Source of the DNA: SIG480 sp045636165
GTDB lineage: Bacteria > Bacillota > Clostridia > Oscillospirales > JAAYXM01
Length of the DNA: 52,332 bases
Direction of reading: 5' to 3'
Assembly: GCA_045636165.1 (NCBI GenBank)
Contig: JAZTWZ010000095.1
Location: 1-52,332, forward strand
Below the pieces are notes generated by a model. The model saw nothing but the letters and a program-made list of their open reading frames with translations. It was not told the DNA's origin and searched no databases. This document shows positions 1 to 8,682 of the stretch, in pieces. Both the position numbers and the translations under genes were made by a program. Position 1 is the stretch's first letter; the number at the start of each line of letters is the position of its first letter.

Positions 1-19
1 GGCTTAAAAGGAGAAAATT

Positions 20-484
20 ATGCGTGCAGTAATAACGCGCGTCAAATCTGCAGAAGTAAGAATTGACGGTGTAACTCATTCAAAAATAGGAAACGGGCTT
101 CTCATCCTTCTCGGAGTGTCCGTGAACGATACAGCGCAAGATGCGGAATATCTCGCAAAGAAGATTTCGATGATGAGAATATTCGAAGATTCTGAGGAGA
201 AGATGAATCTTTCCTGCTCGGCTGTAGAGGGCGAGATGATGGTTGTCTCAAACTTTACGCTCTATGCAAGCACCCAGAAGGGAAACCGCCCGAGTTTTGT
301 CGATGCGGCTCGTCCCGAGCTTGCAAAGCCGTTGTATGAATACTTCGTATCGCTTCTCCGCGATGCGGGGTATAATACGGAAACAGGTGTGTTCGGGGCA
401 TATATGGAGCTTGAGTCGGTAAATGACGGACCGATAACAATAGTTATGGATACGGAAACGGTCTTCGGAGGAAATGAAAGATGA
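20..484 (+). CDS. dtd: D-aminoacyl-tRNA deacylase
   Basis: Hydrolyses D-amino acids (and glycine) mischarged on tRNA, a chirality proofreading step in the cytoplasm. The 154-residue product has the usual family length. The two active-site signatures are present: SNFTLYA at residues 77-83 (family S-Q/N-F-T-L) and NDGPITIVMD at 135-144 (the G-P cis motif that binds the substrate). The ATG follows an AAGGAG ribosome binding site at 8-13. A TAA at 5-7 may be the end of an upstream gene lying outside the window; relA is a common neighbour in Clostridia, which is an inference. The stop overlaps the next start (ATGA), so it is translationally coupled to the hydrolase behind it. Confidence 0.97.
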   Translation: MRAVITRVKSAEVRIDGVTHSKIGNGLLILLGVSVNDTAQDAEYLAKKISMMRIFEDSEEKMNLSCSAVEGEMMVVSNFTLYASTQKGNRPSFVDAARPELAKPLYEYFVSLLRDAGYNTETGVFGAYMELESVNDGPITIVMDTETVFGGNER

Positions 485-1110
485 CGGTTGAAACTATGAC
501 AGTCGGCTTTCTCGGGACGAATTGCTATCTCGTTTACAGCGGCGATAAGGCAGTTGTAATAGACCCGGGTGCAGATGCGGAGAGAATTCTTAAAAGAGCA
601 GAGGAGCTTTCTCTTAAAATAGAGTATATCTTCCTTACTCACGCGCATTTTGACCATGTTCTCGCAGTTTCCGAGATAATAAAGAGGACAGGCGCGTCTC
701 TCGTTTCGACAGAGGGCGAAAGGCTTCGCCTTACGGACGCCGAGGTTTCGGGGCATACTATGCTTAGAAATCGCGAATTCATTCCGCTTTGTGCAGACAG
801 AGAAGTTACGAACGGTGAGAAAATCACGGTCGCAGATATGACATTTGAATTTATCATAACCCCCGGTCATACCGAGGGAAGTGTATGCATACTCTGTGGA
901 GATGTTATGTTCTCGGGAGATACTCTTTTTGCAGGAACTTGCGGCAGGTGCGACCTTGCAGGCGGTGATATCGGAGAGATGATGAAGTCCTTGAAAAGAC
1001 TTTTGCTCCTTCCTGGAGATTTCAGAGTGCTCTCAGGTCATGGCGAGGAAACAACGCTCTCACGCGAGCGCGAGACAAATATGTATATGATAGAGGCGGC
1101 GAGGCAGTGA
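481..1110 (+). CDS. Metallo-beta-lactamase-fold hydrolase (glyoxalase II-like)
   Basis: A 209-residue cytoplasmic hydrolase of the glyoxalase II/YcbL type. The metal ligands are all visible: THAHFDH at residues 53-59 (HxHxDH), His130 in the GHTEGS motif, Asp147 in SGDTLF and His187 in SGHGEE. It lacks the long C-terminal substrate domain of classical GloB, as in the short bacterial type II family. Substrate is unknown; a thioester or other small ester is likely. It overlaps dtd by 4 bp and its stop overlaps the GTG of hemZ (GTGA), so dtd, this gene and hemZ form one translationally coupled unit. Confidence 0.93.
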   Translation: MTVETMTVGFLGTNCYLVYSGDKAVVIDPGADAERILKRAEELSLKIEYIFLTHAHFDHVLAVSEIIKRTGASLVSTEGERLRLTDAEVSGHTMLRNREFIPLCADREVTNGEKITVADMTFEFIITPGHTEGSVCILCGDVMFSGDTLFAGTCGRCDLAGGDIGEMMKSLKRLLLLPGDFRVLSGHGEETTLSRERETNMYMIEAARQ

Positions 1111-2579
1111 AGCTTTATCTCGAAGGTCATGATTTTGAATTTGCAACACAGCAGATATATATGTGTATGTTCCCGAATTCTCACGCGGAGTTCGTTCCGG
1201 AAAAGCCCGATTCGGGCGATTTCATAATTTCTTCGCTCACAAGAGGTAGCGATGAAGTTATTTCGGAAACGAAGATAACCATAGATGGCAGGGAAGTTTC
1301 CGAGAGTGCATCGTCGCCGTTGTGGGACGGAATATCTGATGAAGATACAAAGAGACAAATTCGTCGCGCGATAAAAACTTCGTTTTACAAGGCTGCGGTT
1401 TGCTATCTTCCGAAAGCTCCCGTATGGGGTGCGCTTACGGGCATCCGCCCGTCAAAGGTCGCGGCAAAGTACCTTGATGACGGTTTTTCGGCACTTGATG
1501 CAGAAAAAGCTATGACGGATGAATATTTCGTATCTCCTGAAAGAGCAAGGCTTGCAGTCGCTTGTGCTGAGCGCGCGAAGTTCGTCGCCGCGAATACGGA
1601 AAATCGCGATTTTTCGCTCTATGTCGGTATCCCGTTCTGTGCATCGCGTTGCCGATACTGCTCGTTTGTAAGCCACTCTATAGAAAAGGCAAGAGGACTT
1701 GTCACACCGTATCTTGAAATGCTCATCTATGAGCTTTCAACGCTTGGAAAAGCGGTAAAGGAAGCGGGACTCAATCTTCGTTCTGTATATATCGGCGGTG
1801 GAACTCCGACGGCTCTTTCTCGCGATGAGCTTGAGCTTGTAATGCGCGAGATATCAAAAAACTTTGATGTTGAAAATGCCCTTGAATATACGGTAGAAGG
1901 CGGTCGCCCGGATACTCTCACATACGATAAGATTGAAACGATTAAGAATCTCGGAGCAAGTCGCATAAGCGTAAATCCGCAGACGATGAACGATGATATT
2001 TTAGAGGCGATGGACAGACGCCATACGGCGGCAGATGTTGTCCGTACGATAGAGAATGTAAGAAAAATCGGCGGTCTTGCAATCAATATGGATCTCATAG
2101 CAGGGCTTCCGGGAGATAACCTTGAGAGCTTTTCTGACTCTGTTGACAGGGTGCTTTCGCTTTCACCCGAGAATGTCACCGTACATACCCTCGCGATAAA
2201 AAAAGGGTCAACGCTCAGTAACGAGAAATACAAGCTTCCCGATGGCGATGAAACTGAGAGAATGGTTGAGTATTCGATGAGAAGAATACTTGGGAACGGG
2301 TATGTGCCATACTATCTCTACCGCCAGAAGTATATGTCGGGAAACCTCGAAAATGTAGGTTATGCGCATCCCGGCTTTGAAAACCTGTATAACAACTATA
2401 TTATGGATGAGCTTCATACAATTATTTCTGCAGGCGCAGGAGGGGTTACAAAGCTTATCGATTCGGAAAAAGGAAAGATAGAGCGAATATTTAACCTCAA
2501 ATATCCGTATGAATATAATAACTCAAGAGAAAAGATTGACTCTACGAAAGAAAGGATAAAAGAGTTTTTTGAAGAATAG
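1107..2579 (+). CDS. hemZ: HemZ-type radical SAM coproporphyrinogen III oxidase-like protein
   Basis: A 490-residue radical SAM enzyme of the oxygen-independent coproporphyrinogen dehydrogenase superfamily. The 4Fe-4S cluster motif CxxxCxxC is at Cys178, Cys182 and Cys185, followed by the SAM-binding YIGGGTPT segment and a HemN-type C-terminal half with YRQKYMSGN. The roughly 170-residue N-terminal extension before the radical SAM core is typical of HemZ rather than HemN or HemW. The true substrate of HemZ is still uncertain: haem-pathway oxidation is the usual annotation. The start is GTG, overlapping the preceding stop. Confidence 0.9.
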   Translation: MKLYLEGHDFEFATQQIYMCMFPNSHAEFVPEKPDSGDFIISSLTRGSDEVISETKITIDGREVSESASSPLWDGISDEDTKRQIRRAIKTSFYKAAVCYLPKAPVWGALTGIRPSKVAAKYLDDGFSALDAEKAMTDEYFVSPERARLAVACAERAKFVAANTENRDFSLYVGIPFCASRCRYCSFVSHSIEKARGLVTPYLEMLIYELSTLGKAVKEAGLNLRSVYIGGGTPTALSRDELELVMREISKNFDVENALEYTVEGGRPDTLTYDKIETIKNLGASRISVNPQTMNDDILEAMDRRHTAADVVRTIENVRKIGGLAINMDLIAGLPGDNLESFSDSVDRVLSLSPENVTVHTLAIKKGSTLSNEKYKLPDGDETERMVEYSMRRILGNGYVPYYLYRQKYMSGNLENVGYAHPGFENLYNNYIMDELHTIISAGAGGVTKLIDSEKGKIERIFNLKYPYEYNNSREKIDSTKERIKEFFEE

Positions 2580-2590
2580 GAGGGAAAGAA

Positions 2591-3526
2591 ATGCCCTTGG
2601 AACTTTGTGAGATAAACAGAAGAATAGAAACTGATGCTGCCACCTTTGTCGCAGAATGTGAAGAAAAATACGATGCGGCGATAGACTCGGCAGCGCGAAA
2701 AATTGCGGAAAGGTCAGGCGAGAGTATGGTCGTTCTCTTGTCTGGACCCTCAGGCTCGGGAAAGACGACAACGGCGCTTAAGCTTGAGAGAGCTCTTGAA
2801 AAGCTCGGAGTCGGAACACATCCGATTTCGCTTGATGACTATTTCAGGACGGTGGATATTGAAACCTCGCCGAAGAATGAGGACGGAGAGATTGACTATG
2901 AATCTCCGCTCTGCCTTGATATTCCGCTTTTGAATGAGCATATACAGAAGATTATAGACGGAGAGGAAGTCCTCGTTCCGAAGTTCGATTTTAAGAATCA
3001 GAGAAGGTCGGGCCTTACTTCACCGCTTCGTCTCGGCAAAAACGAGATAGTTATATTCGAGGGAATTCACGCGCTCAACGACGCGATTACCGGTTCTTGT
3101 GGCTCGCACGGAATAAAGCTTTATATCTCCGCAAGAAGCAACTTCTTAAACGACGGAAAGGTGTTCTATAAAGGAACTTGGACGCGTCTTACGAGAAGAA
3201 TCGTACGCGATGACCTTTTCAGAGGCGCAAATGCAGACTTTACGCTCTCAATCTGGGACGGCATCCGTCGCGGTGAGAAGATGTATATCTCGCCGTTCCG
3301 TGACCGCGCGGACATCATAATAAACTCAACCCATGAATACGAAATTAATGTTTTAAAGAAGCATCTGAAGGATGCAGTAAAGTCAGTGCCGGAGGGGATT
3401 GCGAGATACGGTGAGGTATGCGATCTTCTTGAGAACATAAACGGCTTTGTTGATCTTCCCGATTCGTTCGTGCCGGAAGATTCGCTTCTCCGCGAGTTTA
3501 TCGGTGGGGGAAGCTTTAAGTACTGA
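2591..3526 (+). CDS. Uridine kinase-like nucleoside kinase
   Basis: A 311-residue P-loop kinase of the phosphoribulokinase/uridine kinase family. The Walker A motif GPSGSGKTT is at residues 52-60, the Walker B/lid region includes IVIFEGIHALND, and a charged helix precedes the P-loop. Clostridial and other bacterial homologues are often about 550 residues with an N-terminal TGS/ThrRS-like region; here only the kinase half and a short lead-in are present. It probably phosphorylates uridine or cytidine in pyrimidine salvage, but the exact nucleoside is not shown. Start supported by AGGAGGG at 2579-2585. It follows hemZ by 11 bp and may share its transcript. Confidence 0.85.
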   Translation: MPLELCEINRRIETDAATFVAECEEKYDAAIDSAARKIAERSGESMVVLLSGPSGSGKTTTALKLERALEKLGVGTHPISLDDYFRTVDIETSPKNEDGEIDYESPLCLDIPLLNEHIQKIIDGEEVLVPKFDFKNQRRSGLTSPLRLGKNEIVIFEGIHALNDAITGSCGSHGIKLYISARSNFLNDGKVFYKGTWTRLTRRIVRDDLFRGANADFTLSIWDGIRRGEKMYISPFRDRADIIINSTHEYEINVLKKHLKDAVKSVPEGIARYGEVCDLLENINGFVDLPDSFVPEDSLLREFIGGGSFKY

Positions 3527-3560
3527 TAATTATAAAATATAGATATGGAGGGTTTGGAAA

Positions 3561-3956
3561 ATGAAAGATTCAATCAGAGGAATATGGGATAAGATTTGTG
3601 CAGGAGCAACCGTCGCAGGTGAGTTTGCGGCAAAAACTGCAGAGACTGTCACGAGCAAGGCTCAGGGGGTTTACAATTCATCAAAGGTAAATCTGAAGAT
3701 TCTCGACCTCACGACTGATATCGAAGTTCTTTACAAAGAAATCGGGCGCATCATATATGCAGCTCATACGAACGAAGAGGCATCTACCGAGGAGCTTGAC
3801 GAGAGACTTCTCGCTATAGATGAAAAAATGAAAGAGATTGAAGACCTTCGTCTCTCTGTCGCATCAGAGAGTGAAGAAAAGGTATGCCCTGAGTGCGGAA
3901 AGGAAAACGCAAAGGACAGCAACTTTTGTGCAAACTGTGGCTCAGCACTTAACTAA
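3561..3956 (+). CDS. Helical protein with C-terminal zinc ribbon
   Basis: A 131-residue cytoplasmic protein of unknown function. Residues 1-105 are predicted helical, with an Ala/Thr-rich amphipathic start and a charged coiled-coil-like stretch (about 75-105). The end is a rubredoxin-like zinc ribbon with Cys109, Cys112, Cys123 and Cys126 (CPEC...CANC). Such small helical-plus-zinc-ribbon proteins are common in Clostridia without an assigned role. GGAGGG lies 8 bp before the ATG. Confidence 0.8.
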   Translation: MKDSIRGIWDKICAGATVAGEFAAKTAETVTSKAQGVYNSSKVNLKILDLTTDIEVLYKEIGRIIYAAHTNEEASTEELDERLLAIDEKMKEIEDLRLSVASESEEKVCPECGKENAKDSNFCANCGSALN

Positions 3957-3973
3957 TTCGGAGATGCTAACAA

Positions 3974-5251
3974 ATGGATATACTTTTTGAAAATGCGAAA
4001 ATAATAACCGTTTCTGAAGATATGCCGTATCTTGAGAATGCATATCTCGGAACTGAAAACGGGAAAATTAAATATATAGGAACAGAGCGTCCGAAAGAGG
4101 CCGCAAAGCGTACAATTAACGCCAAGGGAAAAGTTCTTATCCCAGGTCTTATCAATGCGCATACGCATGTCCCAATGACGCTCTTCCGCGGACTTTCGGA
4201 CGATTGCGAGCTTGATGTGTGGCTGCGTGAGCACATCTGGCCTGCAGAGGACAAGCTCACTGACGAATCTGTCCTTGCAGGGACAAGCCTTGCGGTTGCT
4301 GAGATGCTCGCATCGGGAACAACCTCATTTTCGGACAGCTATTTCTTCGTCGATGCGATAGCTGAGGTAGCAAAGAGTTCGGGAATAAAGGCAAACCTCT
4401 CCCGTTCGATTATCGGAAGCGGTGAAAATTTTGAGAGCATGCCGTCTGTATCTGAGGCAAAGGCTCTTTATGAGAAAATTCATTTGTACGACGGCGGTCG
4501 TCTTCGTGCTGATGCGTCAATTCATGCGGAATATACGACGGAGCCGAAGTGTCGTATCAAGGTTTCGGAAATGGCAAAGGAGAGAGGTCAGATTCTTCAG
4601 ATTCACACCTCGGAAACCGAAGCAGAACATAATAAGTGTATAGAAAAGTACGGAAAGACTCCGACTGCGCTTTTTGAAAGCGAAGGTCTTTTTGAGGGAA
4701 CCCGTCCGCTTCTTGCACATTGCTGTTATATGACGGATGCGGATATGGACATCTTAAAAGCTCACGGCGGCTCGGTTGCACACTGTCCGGTAAGCAACTT
4801 AAAGCTTGCATCGGGAGTTGCGCCCGTGGTCGATATGCTCGGGAAAGGGCTCAATGTGGCTCTTGCAACAGACGGCGTTGCAAGCAACAACAATACCGAT
4901 ATGTTTGAGGAGATAAAGCTGTTTGCGATTCTCCATAAGGGCATAAATCAGAACCCGACAGCTATAAGCGCACCTCAGGCAATAAAAGCGGCGACGCTTT
5001 CCGGCGCGATGGCTCAGGGCAGAGATGACTGCGGAAAGCTCGAGGTTGGAATGGCTGCAGATATCGTTATGCTCGATTTCGATGCACCACATCTCGTTCC
5101 GTGCCATAACGCTATTTCAAACACCGTTTATTCGGCAAGAGGAAGCGATGTCTGCCTTACAATGGTAAACGGAAAAATTCTCTACGAAAACGGAGAGTTT
5201 AAGACCATTGACATAGAACGCGCAAAACACGACATACTTTCGTTTATGTAA
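3974..5251 (+). CDS. mtaD: Amidohydrolase, 5'-methylthioadenosine/S-adenosylhomocysteine deaminase type
   Basis: A 425-residue metal-dependent deaminase of the TRZ/ATZ amidohydrolase group. Metal and catalytic residues are present: NAHTH with His63 and His65, IHTSETEAEH with His212 and Glu215, His250 in LLAHC, and Asp301 in ATDGVASNN. The last two strands return to the small N-terminal beta domain (residues 1-55 and 375-425), as expected for the family. It probably deaminates adenosine-type purine nucleosides such as MTA, SAH or adenosine; SsnA-like alternatives cannot be excluded. It begins 18 bp after the zinc-ribbon gene. Confidence 0.85.
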   Translation: MDILFENAKIITVSEDMPYLENAYLGTENGKIKYIGTERPKEAAKRTINAKGKVLIPGLINAHTHVPMTLFRGLSDDCELDVWLREHIWPAEDKLTDESVLAGTSLAVAEMLASGTTSFSDSYFFVDAIAEVAKSSGIKANLSRSIIGSGENFESMPSVSEAKALYEKIHLYDGGRLRADASIHAEYTTEPKCRIKVSEMAKERGQILQIHTSETEAEHNKCIEKYGKTPTALFESEGLFEGTRPLLAHCCYMTDADMDILKAHGGSVAHCPVSNLKLASGVAPVVDMLGKGLNVALATDGVASNNNTDMFEEIKLFAILHKGINQNPTAISAPQAIKAATLSGAMAQGRDDCGKLEVGMAADIVMLDFDAPHLVPCHNAISNTVYSARGSDVCLTMVNGKILYENGEFKTIDIERAKHDILSFM

Positions 5252-5306
5252 TAAAATAAAGCTTTTCGGCATAAATTCGCAGTATCATATAAAAAGGTGT
5301 GATATC

Positions 5307-6890
5307 GTGAATCGGTCGAAAAAAAAAGCACTTCTCCACGGCGCAGGCGTGCTTGCGGTTGCAGGAGTAGTGGTAAAGGTTACAGGGGCTTTGTATAAGA
5401 TTCCGCTCGGAATTATGCTCGGTCCTGTAGGAATGGCGAACTTTTCAATAGCGTATAACATATATTCGCTTCTGTTCGTGCTTGCGACGGCAGGAGTGCC
5501 CGTAGCCGTATCAAAAATGGTTGCGGAGAGTCTTGCACGCGACCGTGCAGGAATGCCGCAGAAGATTTTTTCGGTATCGCGAAAAGCGTTTTTTATCTTT
5601 GGCCTTTTCGGGTTTGCGATAATGTTTTTCGGAGCTGAAACGCTGTCAAGCCTTATGGGCAGCAGCGATTCTGCACCTGCCATACGGGCAATCTCACCTG
5701 CAGTGCTTCTTGTTTCACTTTCAGCGGTCAGCCGCGGCTACTTTCAGGGGCATTCGGATATGTACCCCACCGCAGTTTCAGAAGTTGCGGAATCGTTCGG
5801 AAAGCTCTTTATAGGGCTATGTTCGGCGTGGCTTCTCAAGAAAAGAGGCGCAGAGCCTCCTATGATCGCGGCAGGTGCGCTTTTTGGCGTAAGCATCGGT
5901 GCTGCGTTTTCCGTAATATACTTCAAGTTTCGACTGAAGAAGATGCCAAAGGTAAAGAAGGTACAGGGTGGAGGCTTTGCTGTAATAAAAAAGCTTTTTT
6001 CCCTCTCTGTACCCATAACGGTGGGGGCGACTGTAATAAGCCTTACGGCTGTTATTGACAGCGCGCTTGTCATGAATATCCTGAAAGGTTCAGGCTTTTC
6101 CGAATATCGCGCAAAGTGGCTTTTCGGCGGTTATACATACGCATCAACGCTGTTCAGTCTACCGTCATTCTTTGTTGCAACAATAGCTTCAACCCTTGTT
6201 CCTGCAATTTCTTCGGAAAAGGTAAGAGGCAGAGAAATAGAGGTTGACGGGCTTATAAATTCCGCAATCCGTCTGTCTGTTCTGATTTCCGCGCTTTCGG
6301 CGTTCGGTATGGCGGCAGTTTCAGACGGCATAATGCCGCTTCTTTACGGAAGTGGGGCGGATGAAGAGTGTCTTGCTCTCGCGTCACATCTTCTGAAAGT
6401 ATTGTGCTTAGGCGTGATTCCGCTTTCAATTGTGACGGTCACAAACGCGGTTCATCAGGCGCTCGGAAATGCGAAACTGCCCGTTATCTCCATTCTTTGC
6501 GGAGGGGCGCTGAAGCTTGTTTCAAATTACATTTTAGTGTCAAGAGCTGAAATGAATATATGCGGAGCTGCGATAAGTACGGTTATCTGTTATTTCGCGG
6601 CTGCAGGCATAAATGTCATAAATTTGAAGAAATATCCGTATGTCGGTATCGACATCGTAAAGAGTATAATAAAACCCGTTGCTGTCGGAGTTATGGTATT
6701 TTTTACGGCAACTTTTGCTTATTTTCAAACAGTATTCACGTTTGGTGTGTATTTTTCGACGGTGTTTTCTGTTCTGTCAGGAGCGGTTGTGGGAATATTT
6801 GGCACTTTTTTGCTGAAAATTGTCGGCAAAGAGGACGGAAAACTCGTTTTTGGAAATGCAAATATATTTAAATTTATAGATAATGATTGA
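5307..6890 (+). CDS. spoVB: SpoVB/YabM-type polysaccharide flippase (MOP/MATE superfamily)
   Basis: A 527-residue polytopic membrane protein with about 14 hydrophobic segments. It starts GNR..GAGVLAVAGVVVKVTGALYKIPLG, the typical N-terminus of the SpoVB/MurJ-like branch of the MOP exporter superfamily. Members flip lipid-linked peptidoglycan or polysaccharide precursors; SpoVB acts in spore cortex assembly. Its position just before mazG, rqcP, yabP, yabQ and divIC matches YabM of the Bacillus yab cluster, so the role could be either. The start is GTG with an AAAGGTGTGAT ribosome binding site at 5294-5304. Confidence 0.85.
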   Translation: MNRSKKKALLHGAGVLAVAGVVVKVTGALYKIPLGIMLGPVGMANFSIAYNIYSLLFVLATAGVPVAVSKMVAESLARDRAGMPQKIFSVSRKAFFIFGLFGFAIMFFGAETLSSLMGSSDSAPAIRAISPAVLLVSLSAVSRGYFQGHSDMYPTAVSEVAESFGKLFIGLCSAWLLKKRGAEPPMIAAGALFGVSIGAAFSVIYFKFRLKKMPKVKKVQGGGFAVIKKLFSLSVPITVGATVISLTAVIDSALVMNILKGSGFSEYRAKWLFGGYTYASTLFSLPSFFVATIASTLVPAISSEKVRGREIEVDGLINSAIRLSVLISALSAFGMAAVSDGIMPLLYGSGADEECLALASHLLKVLCLGVIPLSIVTVTNAVHQALGNAKLPVISILCGGALKLVSNYILVSRAEMNICGAAISTVICYFAAAGINVINLKKYPYVGIDIVKSIIKPVAVGVMVFFTATFAYFQTVFTFGVYFSTVFSVLSGAVVGIFGTFLLKIVGKEDGKLVFGNANIFKFIDND

Positions 6891-6936
6891 AAAATTTAGA
6901 TATTTTTGAAAAAACACTTGCAGGAGAGCGATAAAT

Positions 6937-7629
6937 ATGGTAAATTTTATAAAGAAGGATAAATACGGGGTTTATGACCTCGTAGAGCTTACAAAGGTCC
7001 TCAGGTCGGAAAACGGTTGTCCCTGGGATCGTGAGCAGGATCATAAAAGTATTCGTATGAATTTCGTCGAAGAGGTTTATGAAGCTTGCGAAGCGATTGA
7101 TAACGAGGATACGCCGCTTCTTCTTGAGGAGCTTGGTGATGTTCTCGCTCAGGTTGTTTTTCATGCAGAGCTTGAATCGGAAAAGGGCGTCTTCGATATA
7201 GACGATGTTGCAGACGGCGTCTGTAAAAAGTTTATATTGCGTCACCCTCATGTTTTCGGGGATGTGTCTGCCGAGACTTCTGACGAGGTTTTAAAAAACT
7301 GGGACGATATTAAGCGCAAAGAGAAAAACCAGAAGACCTATTCTTCGGCGATGGATTCCGTTGCGAGAAGTTTGCCGGCGCTTATGAGAGCTGAGAAGCT
7401 TTGCTCTAAAGCGAAGAAGGCAGGTCTTCCCGAAAAGGGAATAGACGAGCTTTCAGCTTCCATTTCGGAAGAGCTCTCTCGCGGAGAAGAAATGAACATC
7501 GCAGATATCCTTATGGATGTTGTTCGTATTTCAAGAGTTTTGAAAGTTAACCCCGAAGAGGCGCTTGACTTTAAAAACGAAGAATTCATAAAGGAATTCA
7601 AAAAGTTTGAAAATGCGGACAAGCTTTAA
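6937..7629 (+). CDS. mazG: Nucleoside triphosphate pyrophosphohydrolase MazG
   Basis: A 230-residue MazG/YabN-type house-cleaning enzyme that hydrolyses NTPs to NMP and PPi. The magnesium-binding helices are clear in the first repeat: NFVEEVYEA (Glu45, Glu46, Glu49) and EELGDVL (Glu64, Glu65, Asp68), with the upstream CPWDREQDH signature at 28-36. The C-terminal half is a second, less conserved MazG-like helix set. Unlike Bacillus YabN there is no N-terminal tetrapyrrole-methylase domain. AGGAG precedes the ATG by 9 bp. Gene order spoVB/yabM-mazG-rqcP is conserved in Firmicutes. Confidence 0.95.
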   Translation: MVNFIKKDKYGVYDLVELTKVLRSENGCPWDREQDHKSIRMNFVEEVYEACEAIDNEDTPLLLEELGDVLAQVVFHAELESEKGVFDIDDVADGVCKKFILRHPHVFGDVSAETSDEVLKNWDDIKRKEKNQKTYSSAMDSVARSLPALMRAEKLCSKAKKAGLPEKGIDELSASISEELSRGEEMNIADILMDVVRISRVLKVNPEEALDFKNEEFIKEFKKFENADKL

Positions 7630-7638
7630 TTCTCACGA

Positions 7639-7671
7639 CTAAAACGGCTGGGGGTAATTACGGCCTTTTAG
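7639..7671 (+). other. Imperfect hairpin upstream of the HU gene
   Basis: CTAAAA (7639-7644) plus GGC can pair with GCC plus TTTTAG (ending 7671) with one bulged C, enclosing a G-rich loop. It lies in the 67-bp gap between mazG and the HU gene. There is no long T-tract, so it could be a weak terminator, an RNA-processing site or just leader structure. No matching sigma-A promoter was seen in this gap. Confidence 0.35.
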
Positions 7672-7696
7672 ATAATAATTAGAGGAGGCAAAACAA

Positions 7697-7972
7697 ATGA
7701 ACAAGACAGAATTGGTAAACGCAGTTGCAGAGGCTGCAGCAGTTTCCAAGAAGGACGCAGAGAAGGTTATCAATGCTACAGTTGACGCTATCACAGCAGC
7801 TCTTAAGGCTGGCGATAAGGTTCAGCTCGTAGGCTTCGGTGCTTTCGAAGTTAAGTCTCGTGCAGCTCGTCAGGGAAGAAACCCGCGCACAAAGGAAACT
7901 ATCACAATTCCGGCATCAAAGAGCCCGGTATTCAAGGCTGGCAAAGCTCTTAAAGACGCTGTTGCGAAGTAA
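7697..7972 (+). CDS. hup: HU family DNA-binding protein
   Basis: A 91-residue histone-like protein that dimerises and bends DNA, coating the nucleoid. The signature GRNPRTKETITIPAS of the beta-arm is followed by VFKAGKALKDAV, and the helical N-terminus MNKTELVNAVA is canonical. Codon use is strongly biased (GCT, AAG, GCA), as expected for an abundant protein. The GAGGAGG ribosome binding site at 7682-7688 is strong. The gene is inserted between mazG and rqcP, a common clostridial arrangement. Confidence 0.97.
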   Translation: MNKTELVNAVAEAAAVSKKDAEKVINATVDAITAALKAGDKVQLVGFGAFEVKSRAARQGRNPRTKETITIPASKSPVFKAGKALKDAVAK

Positions 7973-7995
7973 TTAAGTTTCTAAAAAGGTTAACC

Positions 7996-8020
7996 GGGGC
8001 AAAGTCCGATGCTTTGCCCC
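7996..8020 (+). terminator. GC-rich hairpin after the HU gene
   Basis: GGGGCAAAG (7996-8004) pairs perfectly with CTTTGCCCC (8012-8020) around a 7-nt loop. The downstream bases TATTAGCC are not a proper T-tract, so termination is probably partial: an attenuator or 3'-end stabiliser that would let abundant hup mRNA separate from the rqcP-yab genes. Confidence 0.5.
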
Positions 8021-8056
8021 TATTAGCCTAACAAAAACCGCAAATGAAGGTTATGT

Positions 8057-8299
8057 ATGAGAATTGATAAATATCTCAAGGTTTCAAGGCTTATAAAAAG
8101 AAGAACAGTCGCAAACGAAGCTTGCGACAACGGCAGAGTTTCAGTAAACGGAAAACCGGTAAAAGCATCTTATGATGTCAAGGTTTCCGATATAATCGAG
8201 ATTTCTTTCGGTTCGCGTACCCTTAAAATACGCGTCCTTGCCGTATCTGAACATATTACAAAGGATGAAGCGCACACTATGTATGAGGAAGTGCGCTGA
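8057..8299 (+). CDS. rqcP: RQC P-site tRNA stabilising factor RqcP (S4 domain)
   Basis: An 80-residue protein consisting of one S4 RNA-binding domain (MRIDKYLKVSRLIKRR, VSVNGKPVKASYDVKVSD). In Bacillus this protein (YabO) works with RqcH in ribosome quality control, holding the P-site tRNA while alanine tails are added to stalled chains on 50S subunits. The partner rqcH is encoded 9 kb downstream in this window. The start has a modest AAGG ribosome binding site. Confidence 0.9.
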   Translation: MRIDKYLKVSRLIKRRTVANEACDNGRVSVNGKPVKASYDVKVSDIIEISFGSRTLKIRVLAVSEHITKDEAHTMYEEVR

Positions 8300-8383
8300 T
8301 TTTTGTATCCAAAAATATTAAATTTGAGAATAAAGCGAAGATCTTCCGAATATGCTTTTACAAAAAGTATGGGAGGAAGCAGT

Positions 8384-8671
8384 ATGCAGCTTGAAGATAA
8401 AGGTATTTCCAGGGATATTCCGCAGAATATCATAATTGAAAACCGTTTGAGGATGAGCGTTACGGGAGTGCAGGATGTAGAGAATTTTGACGATTCAAGC
8501 GTCACTCTCTATACAAATCGCGGACTTCTGACTATCCGGGGAACAGCTCTTCATGTAGAGCGACTCAATCTTGAAACGGGAGAACTTGCAATAGAGGGAA
8601 CAATCGACGGACTTGATTACAGCGAAGACACTCCGACCTCAGGAGGGTTCTGGTCGCGTCTGTTCAGGTAA
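8384..8671 (+). CDS. yabP: Sporulation protein YabP
   Basis: A 95-residue protein of the YabP/YqfC family, needed for spore coat or cortex formation in the mother cell. The conserved core reads LRMSVTGVQDVENFDDSS, then LLTIRGTALHVERLNLETG and LAIEG. The start is placed at ATG 8384 because GGAGG at 8372-8376 sits 7 bp upstream; a TTG reading 81 bp earlier has no ribosome binding site and would add an unrelated basic tail. A paralogue, YqfC, lies at 38.9 kb. Confidence 0.9.
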   Translation: MQLEDKGISRDIPQNIIIENRLRMSVTGVQDVENFDDSSVTLYTNRGLLTIRGTALHVERLNLETGELAIEGTIDGLDYSEDTPTSGGFWSRLFR

Positions 8672-8682
8672 CGGGTGAGATT

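Noticed and set aside
5269..5293. Sporulation sigma-E promoter before the spoVB-like gene, and a similar one before yqfC
   Set aside because: ATA and CATA-like boxes are 12 bp apart, not the expected 16, so the match is not convincing.
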